From assembly GCA_002778195.1 (NCBI GenBank), contig PCDI01000016.1:858770-922769 (forward strand): DNA of 64,000 nucleotides, given 5' to 3'. The stretch comes from Raffaelea ambrosiae (Eukaryota > Ascomycota > Sordariomycetes > Ophiostomatales > Ophiostomataceae). Below are positions 1 through 10,500 of the stretch, piece by piece (position 1 is the first letter of the stretch; every line of letters begins with the position of its first letter). Made by a program: the position numbers and the translations under genes. The notes beneath the pieces were generated by a model. The model searched no databases. It was not told the origin of the DNA and saw only the letters and a program-made list of their open reading frames with translations.

Positions 1-937
1 TTCAGAGAGGCCGGAGGGGTTTCGAAACCTGGTGTTTCTAATTTTTGGTGTTTGCGCAGCGGGGAAACAAAAAAGGAAAAAGGGAAAGAAGGCTACACAG
101 ATTGGATAACTCTGCCATATTGTTTATTTTTTTTTTATTGTTTGTCCGGCTTTCAAACGGGACTGCTTTGGACATAACGGATTGGAGAACAGCTTGCGGG
201 ACATCTATTAGGAGATTGTGCAGCTGGAAAGGAAGGGAAAGGCGTTGCTTTGATTTTGGCCAATGGATATCTTCTGTTTCGACTCTGTACTTTGCGCGTG
301 TACTCTTTTTTTTTCTATCTTTTTTTCTCCTTTTTTTCTGCTCTCTCTCTCTCTATGGAGTTTTATTGTTTTCGTTTCTATTATCCCGGCGATAGATGTC
401 CCACCTCTACTTGGGTAGCATTTCATACAATTTTTTTCTTTTTCTCTCACCTATTCTCCATCTGCTTGTTTGCTGCTTGTTTGCTATTGCATGGTCTTTG
501 AGAGATTGTCGCCAGGCCACTGGTGGTGCGCGAAGCGCAGAGTATTGTGGCCTTGAAAAAGGGGCGCAAAGTAAATAAATACGGTATATATACTGTGTCG
601 ATACGGTGTGGGGCATGCCGCGAAACTTTCCCCGACGGTTGCCTGAAAAAATTCGCCCTTTTCTTGTCAGGCTCCATCCCCACAGCCTTGTTGCTTCATG
701 ACAGGCAACGAGACGACACTCTTTGTGTGTTTCCAGTCGATTGCACGGGTCTCACTGGTGGCTCTCCTTTTTATTTGAGACACGATCATGTGAGACCAAG
801 CGCGCACATTGGTCGAGCTTCGTCCCATCTCGTACGTCTGGCTCTGTTTTTTTCTTTTTTTTCTTCTCTCTGATTTCTTCTGTTTTCGGTCGTCTTTCGT
901 TCTGTCCGCCAACACGAGAAACAATCAAATAGCAGAG
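1..937. other. Non-coding, pyrimidine-rich 5' flank
   Basis: I see no supportable gene here. The top strand carries many T/CT runs (for example 305-355, 425-450, 845-875) and the only open frames are short and low in complexity. The last part, including the CT-rich stretch near 845-895, is the likely promoter and leader of the gene starting at 938. Confidence 0.5.
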
Positions 938-2525
938 ATGGAGATTGGACAGGACGACGACCGTTCGACCTCGTCCGGTCAAAGGTATCGTCCCAGCACC
1001 ACCGGCGATGACAACCGAAGCAGCAGAAGCAGCAGCAGCCGCAGCAGCAGCCGCAGCAGCAGCCGCCCTGGCGACGACGACATGTTGTCGGACATGGAGA
1101 GCCTCTTTGGCGGCGCAGACGACGAGGATGCGGAAGCGGACTCTGCTGAGAAACGCGAGCAGGCTGGTCTGGCGCAGGCGACGCAGGCCATGCCGCCGCT
1201 GCCCATGCCTGCATCGCCGCCGCGGCCACCAGCTGCACCCGAAGCTGCACCCGAAGCTGCGCTGGCCTTTCCTTTCCCGCTTCCGCTCCCTTCTGTCCCT
1301 GATTTCTCTGCTTTCTCTGCTTTCTCTGCTCTCTCGGACACAGCAGCAGAAGAAGCAGCAGACGCCGCATCATGGGACCCTCTGCTGAGCGGTCTCGTTG
1401 ACGTTAGTACCACTTCCCCTCAAGCTTTGGAAGCCGGGTACGGGCCCGATGGTGGTCCGTTGTTGTTGTTGTGGCCTGATCAAGAAGAGGCACACGGACA
1501 AGAAGAACAGGGAGAACAAGAGTCGGCGGCGGCGGCGGCGGCGGCGGCTGCAGCAGAAGCAGCAGCAGCACCACCACCACCACCACCACTGCCACTGCCG
1601 CTACTACCGCAGCAACACACCATTGACACTCCTCATGACACAGCAGGACTAGAAGACGTCTTTTGGCAGCCGACAGAAACAGCACCACTGCCGATGCCGT
1701 TGCCAGCAGAAGAGCAGACAACAGCGCCACTGCCACTTCCACTGCCACGGCCACTGCCACGAGAGCAGACAGCAGCAACGCCGCAGCCCGAGAAGCGAGA
1801 CACGAACAGACACATTGACCGGCCCGGCCATGCGGACCATTTGCGGCCACGGTGTCCCAACGGGCCGCCACCGGCACAGATTCACCTGGTCTGCGAGAAT
1901 GTGGAACAGCTGCTTCCGTATGTGCAGCTGAGTATGTATCTTCTCTTTTTTTTTTTTTCGGCCATGTCTTTGTGTTGTTTGCCTTTCTGGGGGGTTTTTC
2001 TAACATGGTGACAGATGCCCGGATTACCATCAAATCCACCATTGAGCGGCTCGGGCTCGCGTGCCGCCGAAGGGACGTCGGCCTGGCATGCCGGCGCCAC
2101 CTGGCCCAGCCGCAGCAGGCGATCCAGCTCAGCGGCTCCCAAGACCCGCGGGCCCTGCGTGCGCTCAAGCTGGCCCTGGTCAAGGGTGTGTTGGCGTTTT
2201 TGGCAGACGGGGGTCTGGGGCGCCAATGGTATGCGCCGTCTCCGGAGCGGTGGGCCGAGAACCATCTGGTCTGGCCCCAGGATTCGACCGAGTGAGTTTT
2301 TCTTCTTTTTTTTTCTTTCTTCTTTTTTTTCCTTCTTCTTTTTTTTCTTTCTTCTTTTTCTTTCTCCCTTTTTTATTGCTGTGTTTGCCCTTGTCTTGTA
2401 CTGCTGGACAGTTGCTAACGGCACCCAGGATCGTTCTTCACTTTGTGCAGCTCTTCTACCAAATTGTTCGGAACGACAGCCGATCGCACAAATACAGACA
2501 GAAAACGGCCGCCAACAAGGGCTGA
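938..2525 (+). CDS. Hypothetical low-complexity protein, three exons, 455 aa
   Basis: Model: join(938..1931, 2015..2291, 2429..2525), donors GTATGT and GTGAGT, acceptors ACAG and CCAG, phases consistent and total length 1368 nt. The first ~310 residues are low complexity: a Ser/Arg-rich block, acidic patches, poly-Ala, then poly-Pro and Pro-Leu repeats. The last ~140 residues look globular. They begin around IHLVCENVEQLLPYVQL near residue 320, contain two similar Arg/Leu-rich segments (LACRRR, LACRRH) and end in a basic tail, HKYRQKTAANKG. The conserved-looking C-terminal part is assembled only when both introns are removed, which supports the model. I do not recognise the family. The start is the first ATG in frame after the CT-rich leader. 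A regulatory or scaffold role would be a guess. Confidence 0.7.
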
Positions 2526-3333
2526 TTCTTTGCCGGGGCCGCAATGGGAATGGACGGTCGAGCCGTACTTGTGGCACATGCTTCGTTGCTGCTCATTTTG
2601 TTGTAATTTTTAAATGTACGCTTGATTGGCAGTCGAGAGATAGCACGAACCAAATGATCATGACCGAAAACGGACAATGCGATGATGCCTTTCAATTGCT
2701 GTTTCTTACAAAAGCCTAGCCCTGTCCTGTTCTTTACGCCCCAGCGGCAACACAACTACCTGCAATGTGTATCCTGCGTTGGTCTCGAACAAGAGAACCA
2801 AATAGAAACCAGAACAATGGGCGTTTCTTGTCGGCTGTGAAAGGGTGAGGGCAAGCCTTGCCAAACAAGCACTCCAAACAAGCCACTCCAAACAAGCCAT
2901 GCCAAACAAGCACTTCAAACAAGCCACCCCAAACAAGCCATGTGCAGACGCACCATGAAAGGCCGCTGAACGCCGTGGGATCTTTCAAAGAGCCCCAAGG
3001 GATCACGCCTATGACTGGGTGCTTCCTTCTTGTCTTGTCTTCCAAAGTCGCCACCAGCTGTGCAGTCCTCCAATGCATCCCACTCCCTACCACCTGTCTC
3101 TTCGGCTGCCCCCCCCTTTTTTTTGTCTGTTTTTTAAGTTCTCTTTTCCTCATTTTGGGGGTATACTTTCTGTTCACTGGCCGCTTCTCGCTTTCTTCTG
3201 TTTCATCCTGCGTGGATGACATCCATCTGAGGGAAATCACATCGGCGATCCGACGAGCTTCTCGCTGTTGTTGGCCGTGTCCGGCCGGGGCGCCATTCCG
3301 CCATGCCTTTTCATCCGCCCAGCCACAGACTCC
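2526..3333. other. Intergenic between two convergent genes
   Basis: This lies between the ends of two convergent genes. It contains the 14-bp repeat array at 2861-2942 and CT tracts around 3105-3210. No gene is supported. Confidence 0.5.
2861..2942. repeat. Degenerate 13-14 bp tandem repeat, about six copies
   Basis: Six units of the type CCAAACAAGCCACT, with variants ending in ACT, ATG or CACC, follow one another. The array is non-coding and lies in the 3' flank of the preceding gene. Confidence 0.85.
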
Positions 3334-3462
3334 TCAGGGTGAGGTTCCCCCCTCCCCCTCGTCGCTGCCGGCAACGTCCCCCTCCTCGCCGTCCTCCGAA
3401 TGTTCGTCATCTCCATTGGTCCCGCTGTCGTCAACCGGCCCAGCGAGCTCCAGATTCTGCTC

Positions 3463-5082
3463 CTAGAGAAACTTGGCATGGCCTTGTTTGCTCGTCTCCG
3501 CTGCTGTGAAGGCCCCCTCGTCCCCGACGGGGGCCGTGCCCGAAACGGGGTGATACGACCCTGCGCGGAACCGCTTGCGGGGACGGGTCTCCGAGCCCGA
3601 GCTGTCTTGGGCTTCGGCCTGGTCCTCGTCGACGGCCTCCTCGGCGCCAGCGGTCTGGCCGTCATTGTTGGCGCTTCGGCCGTTGTGCCCATCGCGAGAA
3701 TGCTTGTGTTTGGCCCGACGCAGACGCCGACCACGCGGCTGGCCCGCAGGCTGGCCCGCAGGCATGTTGTTGGCCTGCAGGCCCTGACCCACTGTGCCGT
3801 GGTTGCCGGAGCCGGCCTGTCCGCGGTAGTGACCACTGCCATGCTCGTTCTCAGCCTCGGCCGTGGCTTCGCGGGGCACCACTTTGGGACGCAGCGGCAC
3901 AAGCTGTCTCTGAGGCCGCCGGGCTGCCGTCGGCGGAGCGGCGCCTGACATGGCGCCCGTGGCCGGTCCAAAGCAGGTCTCTGCGCCCTGCGTGTTGCCC
4001 ACGGGGTGTCCGCGCGAGGGGGTCGACACCTGGCTGGGCCCTGGCTGGTCCTGTCCAGCGGAAAGGCCGTATGGAGTGATCCCAGCGGACGAGGAAGACT
4101 CGGCCTGGTTGAGGTGGGCCAAAGACATGGGGCTCGGCCGGAGCGCCGCGTAGCTGGTGGCATGGCTGTACGTCGGGGGCTGGCTGCTTTGCATGGGCGC
4201 CGCCTCCATAGCACCCCCCAGGAACGGGGCCGGCATGCCCGGGCTGGCTGGCTCCCAAGGCCGCATGCTGTCGGACGAGGTCGATGGCATGTCCGCGCCC
4301 GCAAAGGGTCCGCCGGGGTTGCTGTACTGCTGCGGATGCTGAGGCGGCCAGGAAGCATGCTGCGGGTAGGCCCGGTAGTTCCCGTGCTCGTCTTCCGAGG
4401 AAGACATGCCCGCCTGTGCATAGTCCCGCATAAAGTCGTAGCGTGCAGGGTCGTAGTCTGTCTGGCTGGGAGGAACATACGCGCCGTGTCCGGGAGCGTC
4501 CAACGAAAACGGGGTGCCGCTGCCGTGCGTCGGCGTCCGCCCAAAAGCGCTGGCAGGGGCAGAAGGGTACGCGGAGAGCGGCGAGGGCGAGGGCGGAAAG
4601 AACGTGTGCATGGGCGTCTGCACGGCGTGTCCCTGGGTCGGCGTGTACACGCGCTGGTGGAGCACGGGCTGGCCCAGGCCGTTGGGGGCTGTCGTGCATG
4701 GCACTTGGGTTGGAAAGATGAGATTCCCGGTCAGGGAGATGCCACCATGCACGCTTGCAAGTGCTTGTTCTCCGCCAGGTGTGCCATCCCATGGAAATGC
4801 TTCCGACTGAAAGCCAGACGGGATGAGAGGGGCTGTCGGGGGGCTGATGTGGTCGAGCTGCGACAGGGGGGTATCAAGAGAGGGGAAGGTGAGGTGCGTG
4901 GAGGGGGGCGGACCAGAGGGCATCGTCGGAGGCTCCAGAAACTGCGGCGGCCGACGGTATGTCGGATAGCCCACTGTCATCCAGGCCGGGGGAGCATTGC
5001 TGAAGGCAACGTCCTCGACGCTGCTGGCGATGCCTTCGTGCTCCCGGGCGGATGTGGCCGTGGGGCGGTCTCCGTTCTCCAT
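3463..5082 (-). CDS. Hypothetical disordered Pro/Ser/Gln-rich protein, 539 aa
   Basis: One uninterrupted frame runs from an ATG at 5082 to a TAG at 3463-3465. The protein is predicted to be disordered: Pro, Ser, Gln and Gly dominate, with repeated Tyr-containing segments and no recognisable fold. Residues ~400-540 contain basic clusters (GRRLRRAKHK, RPRKRFRAG) that look like nuclear localisation signals and flank an acidic stretch. This would suit a nuclear or RNA/transcription-associated protein, but that is inference. After the TAG the same frame stays open for 42 more codons of strongly acidic sequence, to a TGA at 3334-3336. The TAG itself sits in TTTCTCTAG, which looks like a 3' splice site, so the true C-terminus may lie further on (see findings). 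I do not recognise the family. Confidence 0.65.
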   Translation of the reverse strand: MENGDRPTATSAREHEGIASSVEDVAFSNAPPAWMTVGYPTYRRPPQFLEPPTMPSGPPPSTHLTFPSLDTPLSQLDHISPPTAPLIPSGFQSEAFPWDGTPGGEQALASVHGGISLTGNLIFPTQVPCTTAPNGLGQPVLHQRVYTPTQGHAVQTPMHTFFPPSPSPLSAYPSAPASAFGRTPTHGSGTPFSLDAPGHGAYVPPSQTDYDPARYDFMRDYAQAGMSSSEDEHGNYRAYPQHASWPPQHPQQYSNPGGPFAGADMPSTSSDSMRPWEPASPGMPAPFLGGAMEAAPMQSSQPPTYSHATSYAALRPSPMSLAHLNQAESSSSAGITPYGLSAGQDQPGPSQVSTPSRGHPVGNTQGAETCFGPATGAMSGAAPPTAARRPQRQLVPLRPKVVPREATAEAENEHGSGHYRGQAGSGNHGTVGQGLQANNMPAGQPAGQPRGRRLRRAKHKHSRDGHNGRSANNDGQTAGAEEAVDEDQAEAQDSSGSETRPRKRFRAGSYHPVSGTAPVGDEGAFTAAETSKQGHAKFL

Positions 5083-6186
5083 GGCCTCGGCTTGGGCTTG
5101 CGCCCTCGCAAGGTTTCAGTCTTTCTGAGCTGGACAGGCGGGAACAGCTTTGCAGATGGATCAGAATGCCTGAAACGAGGGTGCAGCGAAGGCAGGGGCT
5201 GCACGGTGTCGAGGCTGGGGAAGGCGGATGCCGATCGTGGGGATGTCGTGATGTTGTATAAGCAGTCAAGGCGAAATCAAAAGAGAAAGGGTGGAAGAGA
5301 GAAGAACAGAGAAGAAACGGAGAGCAAACAGAGCGAGAGGGATTTTATAGAGCAGCGCTGAAACAATAAATAGACTGGATAGAGGAGGAGGGCAAGGTTT
5401 TTTTTTCTGCCAATTCCCACAGCAAGCGTACAACTTGAGGGGCCACTGCTCCGAGTAAGGCAGAACAGGCACCGCAAAGCCCTATGGAGTCGAAACAGTC
5501 AGGCAGCAGTTCCGGAGACATGGCTACAGCCCCCCCAGACAAGCCCGATCTGAAAGCGAACTGACAAGACGGGCTTTGCATGGGCCTCCTGGCTGCGGAA
5601 GGGCAGTCGAGCAGAGCCCCGAGCAGAGACATCGAGGCGGGCTTTGGCCATACCGACACGCCAGTCCAGGCAGTGGCTCCTTTGCCTCCGTTTTCGTATG
5701 GCGTATGGACAGAGGCTCTCTTCTGGCTCAGACAGCTCGCAGACGTCGATTTGCGCTGCCGCTGTATCCTGACGTCGGCTTTCTTGATTATACTTGTGTC
5801 ACCCCATCCCGTGATCCAACAACGCTGGCCAGGGAGAACACACTGGCCATTATAATGCATCGTTCCATTGTCCGACGACCTGTATTATATCGATGCTCTC
5901 GTTTTGTATTTCGACATTACCCGTTTCCACGCAATCCGTTTCCCGTTTTCCGTCTCTCGAATGATTTCTGGCCTCTGCCGTGCGCGATGCCACTGGGCCA
6001 AAGAAGCAACGAACCAAAGAACCAGCGAACCAGCGAACCAAAGAACCAAAGAAGCAACGAACCAAAGAAGCAACGAATCAAAAAACCAAAGAACCAAAGA
6101 ACCAAAGAACCAACGAACCAAAGACCCCCCCATCTCAAGAGCCCTTTGTTGTCCTTCTTTCTTCTCGATGCTCCTTCTCCTCTGCC
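5083..6186. other. Promoter region and 3' flank, no gene seen
   Basis: This is the upstream region of the 539-aa gene (right part of that gene's promoter) and the 3' flank of the GH45 gene. It includes the CCAAAGAA array at 5999-6123. Nothing else is supported. Confidence 0.45.
5999..6123. repeat. Tandem array of an 8-9 bp (ACCAAAGA) unit
   Basis: About 14 imperfect copies of ACCAAAGA with variants ACCAGCGA and AGCAACGA. The array starts some 60 bp beyond the stop codon of the GH45 gene, so it is probably transcribed in its 3' UTR. Confidence 0.85.
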
Positions 6187-7105
6187 TCACGACATCTTGG
6201 CGTCACACCCCGAAATATCAGTCAGACGCGAGGGACACGAGACCTGGTGGTACTCGACGTCCCAGCCGTTGATGTCGCCGCGCGCCCAGTTGAAGCGCCA
6301 GTAGCAGCCGCCCTGCAGGTTGGCGGGCAGGTTGGCGCAGCTGTCGCGGCCGGTCACGCCGCCAAAGGTGCTTCCCCAGCTGTAGCCGCTGCCGTACTGC
6401 CGGGCGCAGCCCTGGTCGAAGTAGCCGACGCCGCCGCCGGGCGTCAGGATGATGAGGTCGTCGCGGGTGATGTTGCCGCCGGCGCCGCCGGGGGTGACGA
6501 TCTGGACCACCATGGTCTTGCCGGCGGCGTTGCCCGACAGCCACTGGACCTGGTAGCACTTGCAGCAGTTGGGGTTGTCCTCGCGCTGGTTGTCGGAGAC
6601 CTGGATGGCGAAGCCGTACGAGAGGTCGTCGGCGACGGGGACGGGCTGGAAGGCGGCGCAGAGAAACGCGGTGCCGCTCGCCGAGCAGCCGGTGGTGGCA
6701 AAGAGGCCGGTGTTCTGGTCCTGGACGTTGTTGCTCTTGTCACAGACCTTGACCATGCCTCTTTTTTGGTTGTTGTTTTTTCTGTGTCAGGGTAAAAGAA
6801 GACAAAAACAAGAAGAGACAAAGAAACAAACACAACATCCACAGGTAGGAAAAGCGCTCTTCATTCACCTCGAAGTCGTGAGGGCCGAGTTGTAGTTGCC
6901 ATTGGAGCAGACGGGCTTGCAGCTGGACATGGGGTTGGCATGGACGTCAGTACTGTTTGTCTGGCGCACAAAAACACAAGATTCGACCAGGCAAGTTTTG
7001 CACCGGCCCTTACCAGTCCCATCCTGTAAACGACTTGGCGCGTGTCACCGACTGGGCCACGACGGCCCGAAGCAGGATGCCCGCCAGCACCAGACTGCCC
7101 AGCAT
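6187..7105 (-). CDS. Secreted GH45 endo-beta-1,4-glucanase
   Basis: Model: complement(join(6187..6781, 6869..6952, 7014..7105)), 256 aa, phases consistent. Residues 1-17 form a signal peptide (MLGSLVLAGILLRAVVA). GH45 hallmarks follow: GWDC at 28-31, giving the candidate catalytic base D30; CCKCYQ near 131-136; the motif PGGGVGYFD ending in the catalytic acid D181; then GGCYWRFNW and CPSRLTDISGC. Enzymes of this family cleave internal beta-1,4 links in cellulose outside the cell. No cellulose-binding module or linker is present. The stretch between WDC and VKVCDKSNN is unusual: the family normally has a contiguous WDCCKPSC, while here about 20 residues separate WDC from SCKPVC. The intron 2 acceptor (CACAG at 6782-6786) was chosen over an in-phase site closer to the VKVCD segment because of its better pyrimidine tract. 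Confidence 0.85.
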
Positions 7106-8978
7106 TGTCGACAGTGGAGCGCTTGCGACCAAGAGGGCTTGCCGTATATGCAGGGACGATTTGCGGTTTGGGCTGTACGCGTGCCGGGAAACGAGTGCCA
7201 GGAAACGAACAACGGAACAAACGACGGAACGAGGCCGTCGGAAAGAACAAGGGCGAGGCTGAACGAAGATGGCAAAGAGATTTGGGTACGACGTCTTTGG
7301 CTTGCGGTCCCAACATCACGGAGGAAACAAAAAGCGACAAAGTTTCTTGCCTGCCTCCTCGACCTTGCCCTGTCCTCTTATAATGCTGTTTCCTGGGGAG
7401 GGGGTCTCCTCTCTCCGTCGTTCTATTCTTCCGGCCGGTCTGGGCTCCTGGGACGCTGCGCAGAGTGCCCCGAGACCAGGACGTTACTTCAGCCGTCTCC
7501 CGGGCTGATAAACAAGCTGCCTGTAAAATGCGGCATGCCACAGGCCCCCATGCTATATATATCTTATCCATGCCGAGTGGTGATGAACATGCTTGGAAGA
7601 CCCATCTACCAACCCGTCTCTTGTGCTCGCCCCAGAGATAGCAGGTTCCCGAGGCTCGGGGTCTTGGAAAGCAGGGTTTCAGGGTCCTCGGCAGACATTT
7701 TCTGCGGAGATTTAGGCACTGGGATAAGCACTGGCTTAATTGTGGCCGGTATTGGCTGGCCTCTGACCAGTTCAGATGCGTGCTATTAATATGGCGGGTT
7801 TGCGTCGGAACAATATCAGCGTCGGGAACAAGCAGAGGAGCGATACCGTCCATTCAACCGATGAGCCTATTTCTCGCAGGCGTGATATTCTCCGAGCAAA
7901 TGAGAGCAGATTCGCAAGCGATTTTCACGTCTGGCATGCTGCTGTCGCGCTGCATTGTCCATCGATGGCTCGCGCCCAGACTCGCCTACGTCCAATATGT
8001 GCGGCTAATTGGAAAGAGCTCTCTGGTCTGACTACAGCGCACTTCCGTCTGCAGGTTGCAAACGGCTGGTTTCTCGTGCTGGCGAAGAAAAGAAGTGTGG
8101 CAGACCACGGGCAGGCGGATCTCATAACAGGCCGCGCCTCGGCACTTGCTGGCTGGCGTGCGTCTGGCATCGAGGAGGGGGCTGTTTCCGGTGCACACCC
8201 AATGCTTCTGAACCGGGATTCTGGCTTTGTGTTTCGGTCTTTTCATATTGCCAGCCAGTGAAACGGCGAGGACGGCGGATATTATCCAAGCTCCGGGACG
8301 TGGCTCTGACCTGCAGATCACCGCAGACATCTCCGGCCCCAACATCCCAGAGGACGAGGGGATGCCACCCCCGGACCGGCACTTGCCATGGCCATTGGGG
8401 GTGAGGGCTCTGGCGCACGCGCGTTGTGCAGATTCCTGCAATCCTTCTGGGGGGAGGAACGAGCAGGCGATCGGCTGGGTGTTGTTGGGATTCTGGGGAT
8501 CTGCCGTTGCCCGTTTTACCCATTCCGTCCTCCCAGATGTGTTTACGTGCTAATTGGCTGATACACCGGTTCGACAACACTGGTTCGACAAACGAGTTCT
8601 AGACTTCTAGACTGCCGGTACGGGGGGGAAGAAGAAAAAAAAGAAAGAAAAAAAACAGCAGTCCTAGTCCACTCACGCCAGCGCGACAGACACTTCACTC
8701 CCGAGCCGGCGCCTGTTGGCCCGGCGCTCCGTTGCCAGGCAGACCGACGTTTCCCAATGGTGTCGTTTCAATGGTGTCATTTCCCAATGGTGTTGTCAGG
8801 CCACACGGGAGGGCTTCATGGAAGCAAGAGGCACGCGACCTCGAAGAACAGCTGCACGCCCCCCCCCTCTTAGCCGAAACATGACACGGCAACCGCACGT
8901 CATGTTCGCTGGTGGGCGGCCTTCCTCTGCAACAAACCCACGAGCGCGTTTCGAAACTGATGGCAGCATCCGCACGGG
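7106..8978. other. Gene-poor region upstream of GH45 gene
   Basis: On the minus strand a TATAAG element (7377-7382) lies about 270 bp upstream of the GH45 start and may belong to its promoter. Beyond that there are only open frames with no recognisable motif or splice pattern, and an A-rich tract near 8630-8655. Confidence 0.4.
7377..7382 (-). promoter_or_regulatory. Possible TATA element for GH45 gene
   Basis: TATAAG on the minus strand, ~270 bp upstream of the ATG at 7105. Position is plausible for a fungal core promoter with a medium-length leader, but nothing proves use. Confidence 0.3.
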
Positions 8979-9041
8979 CAGCTCTGGCAGCTCTGGCAGC
9001 TCTGGCAGCATTGGTAGCTCTGGCAGCATTGGCAGCACTGG
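8979..9041. repeat. 9-bp tandem repeat (GGCAGCTCT type)
   Basis: Seven near-copies of a 9-bp unit, alternating GGCAGCTCT and GGCAGCATT. There is no supported gene around it. Confidence 0.8.
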
Positions 9042-9314
9042 TCAGGGGGACAACACCCGAGCGATCCGTTCAGACATCCCGCTTCATCCGAGCCAAGATC
9101 GGAGAAGCGCGGTTGTTTCCTGGTAGCGGTGGATGAGTAAGAGAGGATGGGTCGCAGGCTCGAAGAGTCGCGAACTCGAGGAATCGAGACGCTGAGGCGC
9201 GAAAGGGTTGAAACGCCTGCTGGAAGGCGTCTTTGCTGCTTCGTGTTCGCCTTGGCAGAGTCGCGCACGAGACAGCACTGCACCGCGAAGGACTCTTTCT
9301 GGTCTTCTAGCCCC

Positions 9315-9431
9315 GTCTTCTGGTCCTGTCTTCTGGTCCTGTCTTCTGGTCCTGTCTTCTGGTCCTGTCTTCTGGTCCTGTCTTCTGGTCCTGTCTTCTG
9401 GTCCTGTCTTCTGGTCTTGTCTTCTGGTCTT
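9315..9431. repeat. 13-bp minisatellite, about nine copies
   Basis: Head-to-tail copies of GTCTTCTGGTCCT, almost perfect, with drift only in the last two units. The 13-bp period leaves all frames open, producing spurious ORFs with a 13-residue period. Confidence 0.9.
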
Positions 9432-10334
9432 CTCAACAGTCCTCACGAGGGAGCCACTGCGATTCTCTCCCCATCGATGATTCTCTTGGCTTCTCCTGGA
9501 TTCTCCTGGATTCTCTTGCCGGTGGAGACTGTTCACGCAACGCGTCCGCGCCCAGAACTCGTCCAGGCGATCCGTGGAGAGCTTGGCCCAGAACACGTCC
9601 ACAATCACCCCAATCACCCCCCCGAGCCCCGTCCACGAAATAGGGGGGGAGATCGCCAACGGTTTGGCAACGGCGTACCATCGTGAAAAGAAGGGGGCGC
9701 TTGGCCGCTTTCCCGTACTCCCGTTCTCCCGTTCTTTTTTTTTTGGCGGGCTTTTGGCCCCCCCCCCCCCCCTTCTTTTCTTCTCTGGGAAGCTCTCGTC
9801 GCACACGTGGCACCGAAGCTGGGAGGGAGGGAGAGAGACTTTGCCCGACAAAACAGCCGGCCAGTCTGGCCAGTGGGACGCGCTTGAGCAGCAGGCGTTC
9901 AGCCCTTTTTTTTTCGGAGTGGCTTGGGGCTGTTCGGCCAGGGTTGAAGACGGCTGTATCGTACTCGTACATAGTCGTTACCAACTACCGTAGTCGTCCC
10001 TTTTTTTTTTACGGAGAAGACAGGGGGGAAGACTGGAGAAGACTGGAGAAGTGCGTACGAGTAATTAAAGGGCAGATGAGATAGGGGCTCACGAACGAGT
10101 CAGGGGCGTCGCAATTTGCATGACAGTTGCGAGAGAGCAAGCACAGCCTGTCTACTCTCGATTGGGATAGGCAGGAGGAGCCACTAGGCAAAACTTTGCG
10201 ACAACGGCGCTCTTGCTCTGGACTGTAGCAGTTGACTTCTCAAATGGGGAAGGAGTGAGTGATGTGCTTCTTGGCTTTGGCGGTTGCTTCTTGGCTGGGC
10301 CGGCTGCTCTTGGCAGTGGTTTCTGGGCGTTTCT

Positions 10335-10424
10335 GGGTCTTCTGGGCTGGGTCTTCTGGGCTGGGTCTTCTGGGCTGGGTCTTCTGGGCTGGGTCTTCTG
10401 GGCTGGGTCTTCTGGGCTTGGGTC
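10335..10424. repeat. 14-bp minisatellite, about six copies
   Basis: Head-to-tail copies of GGGTCTTCTGGGCT. The unit shares the core TCTTCTGG with the 13-bp array 0.9 kb to the left, suggesting related origins. Confidence 0.9.
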
Positions 10425-10500
10425 TCGCATGCTGGGCACGCTGAATGCTGGGCTGACAGACTGGGCACCCAGTAAGCTACATACATAGTAGTACCCTCGA

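Larger units (their letters stand above)
9042..10500. other. Gene-poor, minisatellite-rich region
   Basis: Contains the 13-bp and 14-bp arrays annotated separately, a short TTCTCCTGGA repeat near 9485-9520 and a C-run near 9762-9773. It also contains the words GTACTCGTAC (9961-9970) and CGTACGAGTA (10054-10063). No gene is supported. Confidence 0.45.

Noticed and set aside
9315..9431. Regular array that could suggest a CRISPR or a repeat protein
   Set aside because: There are no spacers (13-bp units are directly contiguous), the organism is a eukaryote, and the 13-residue periodic translation exists in all frames.
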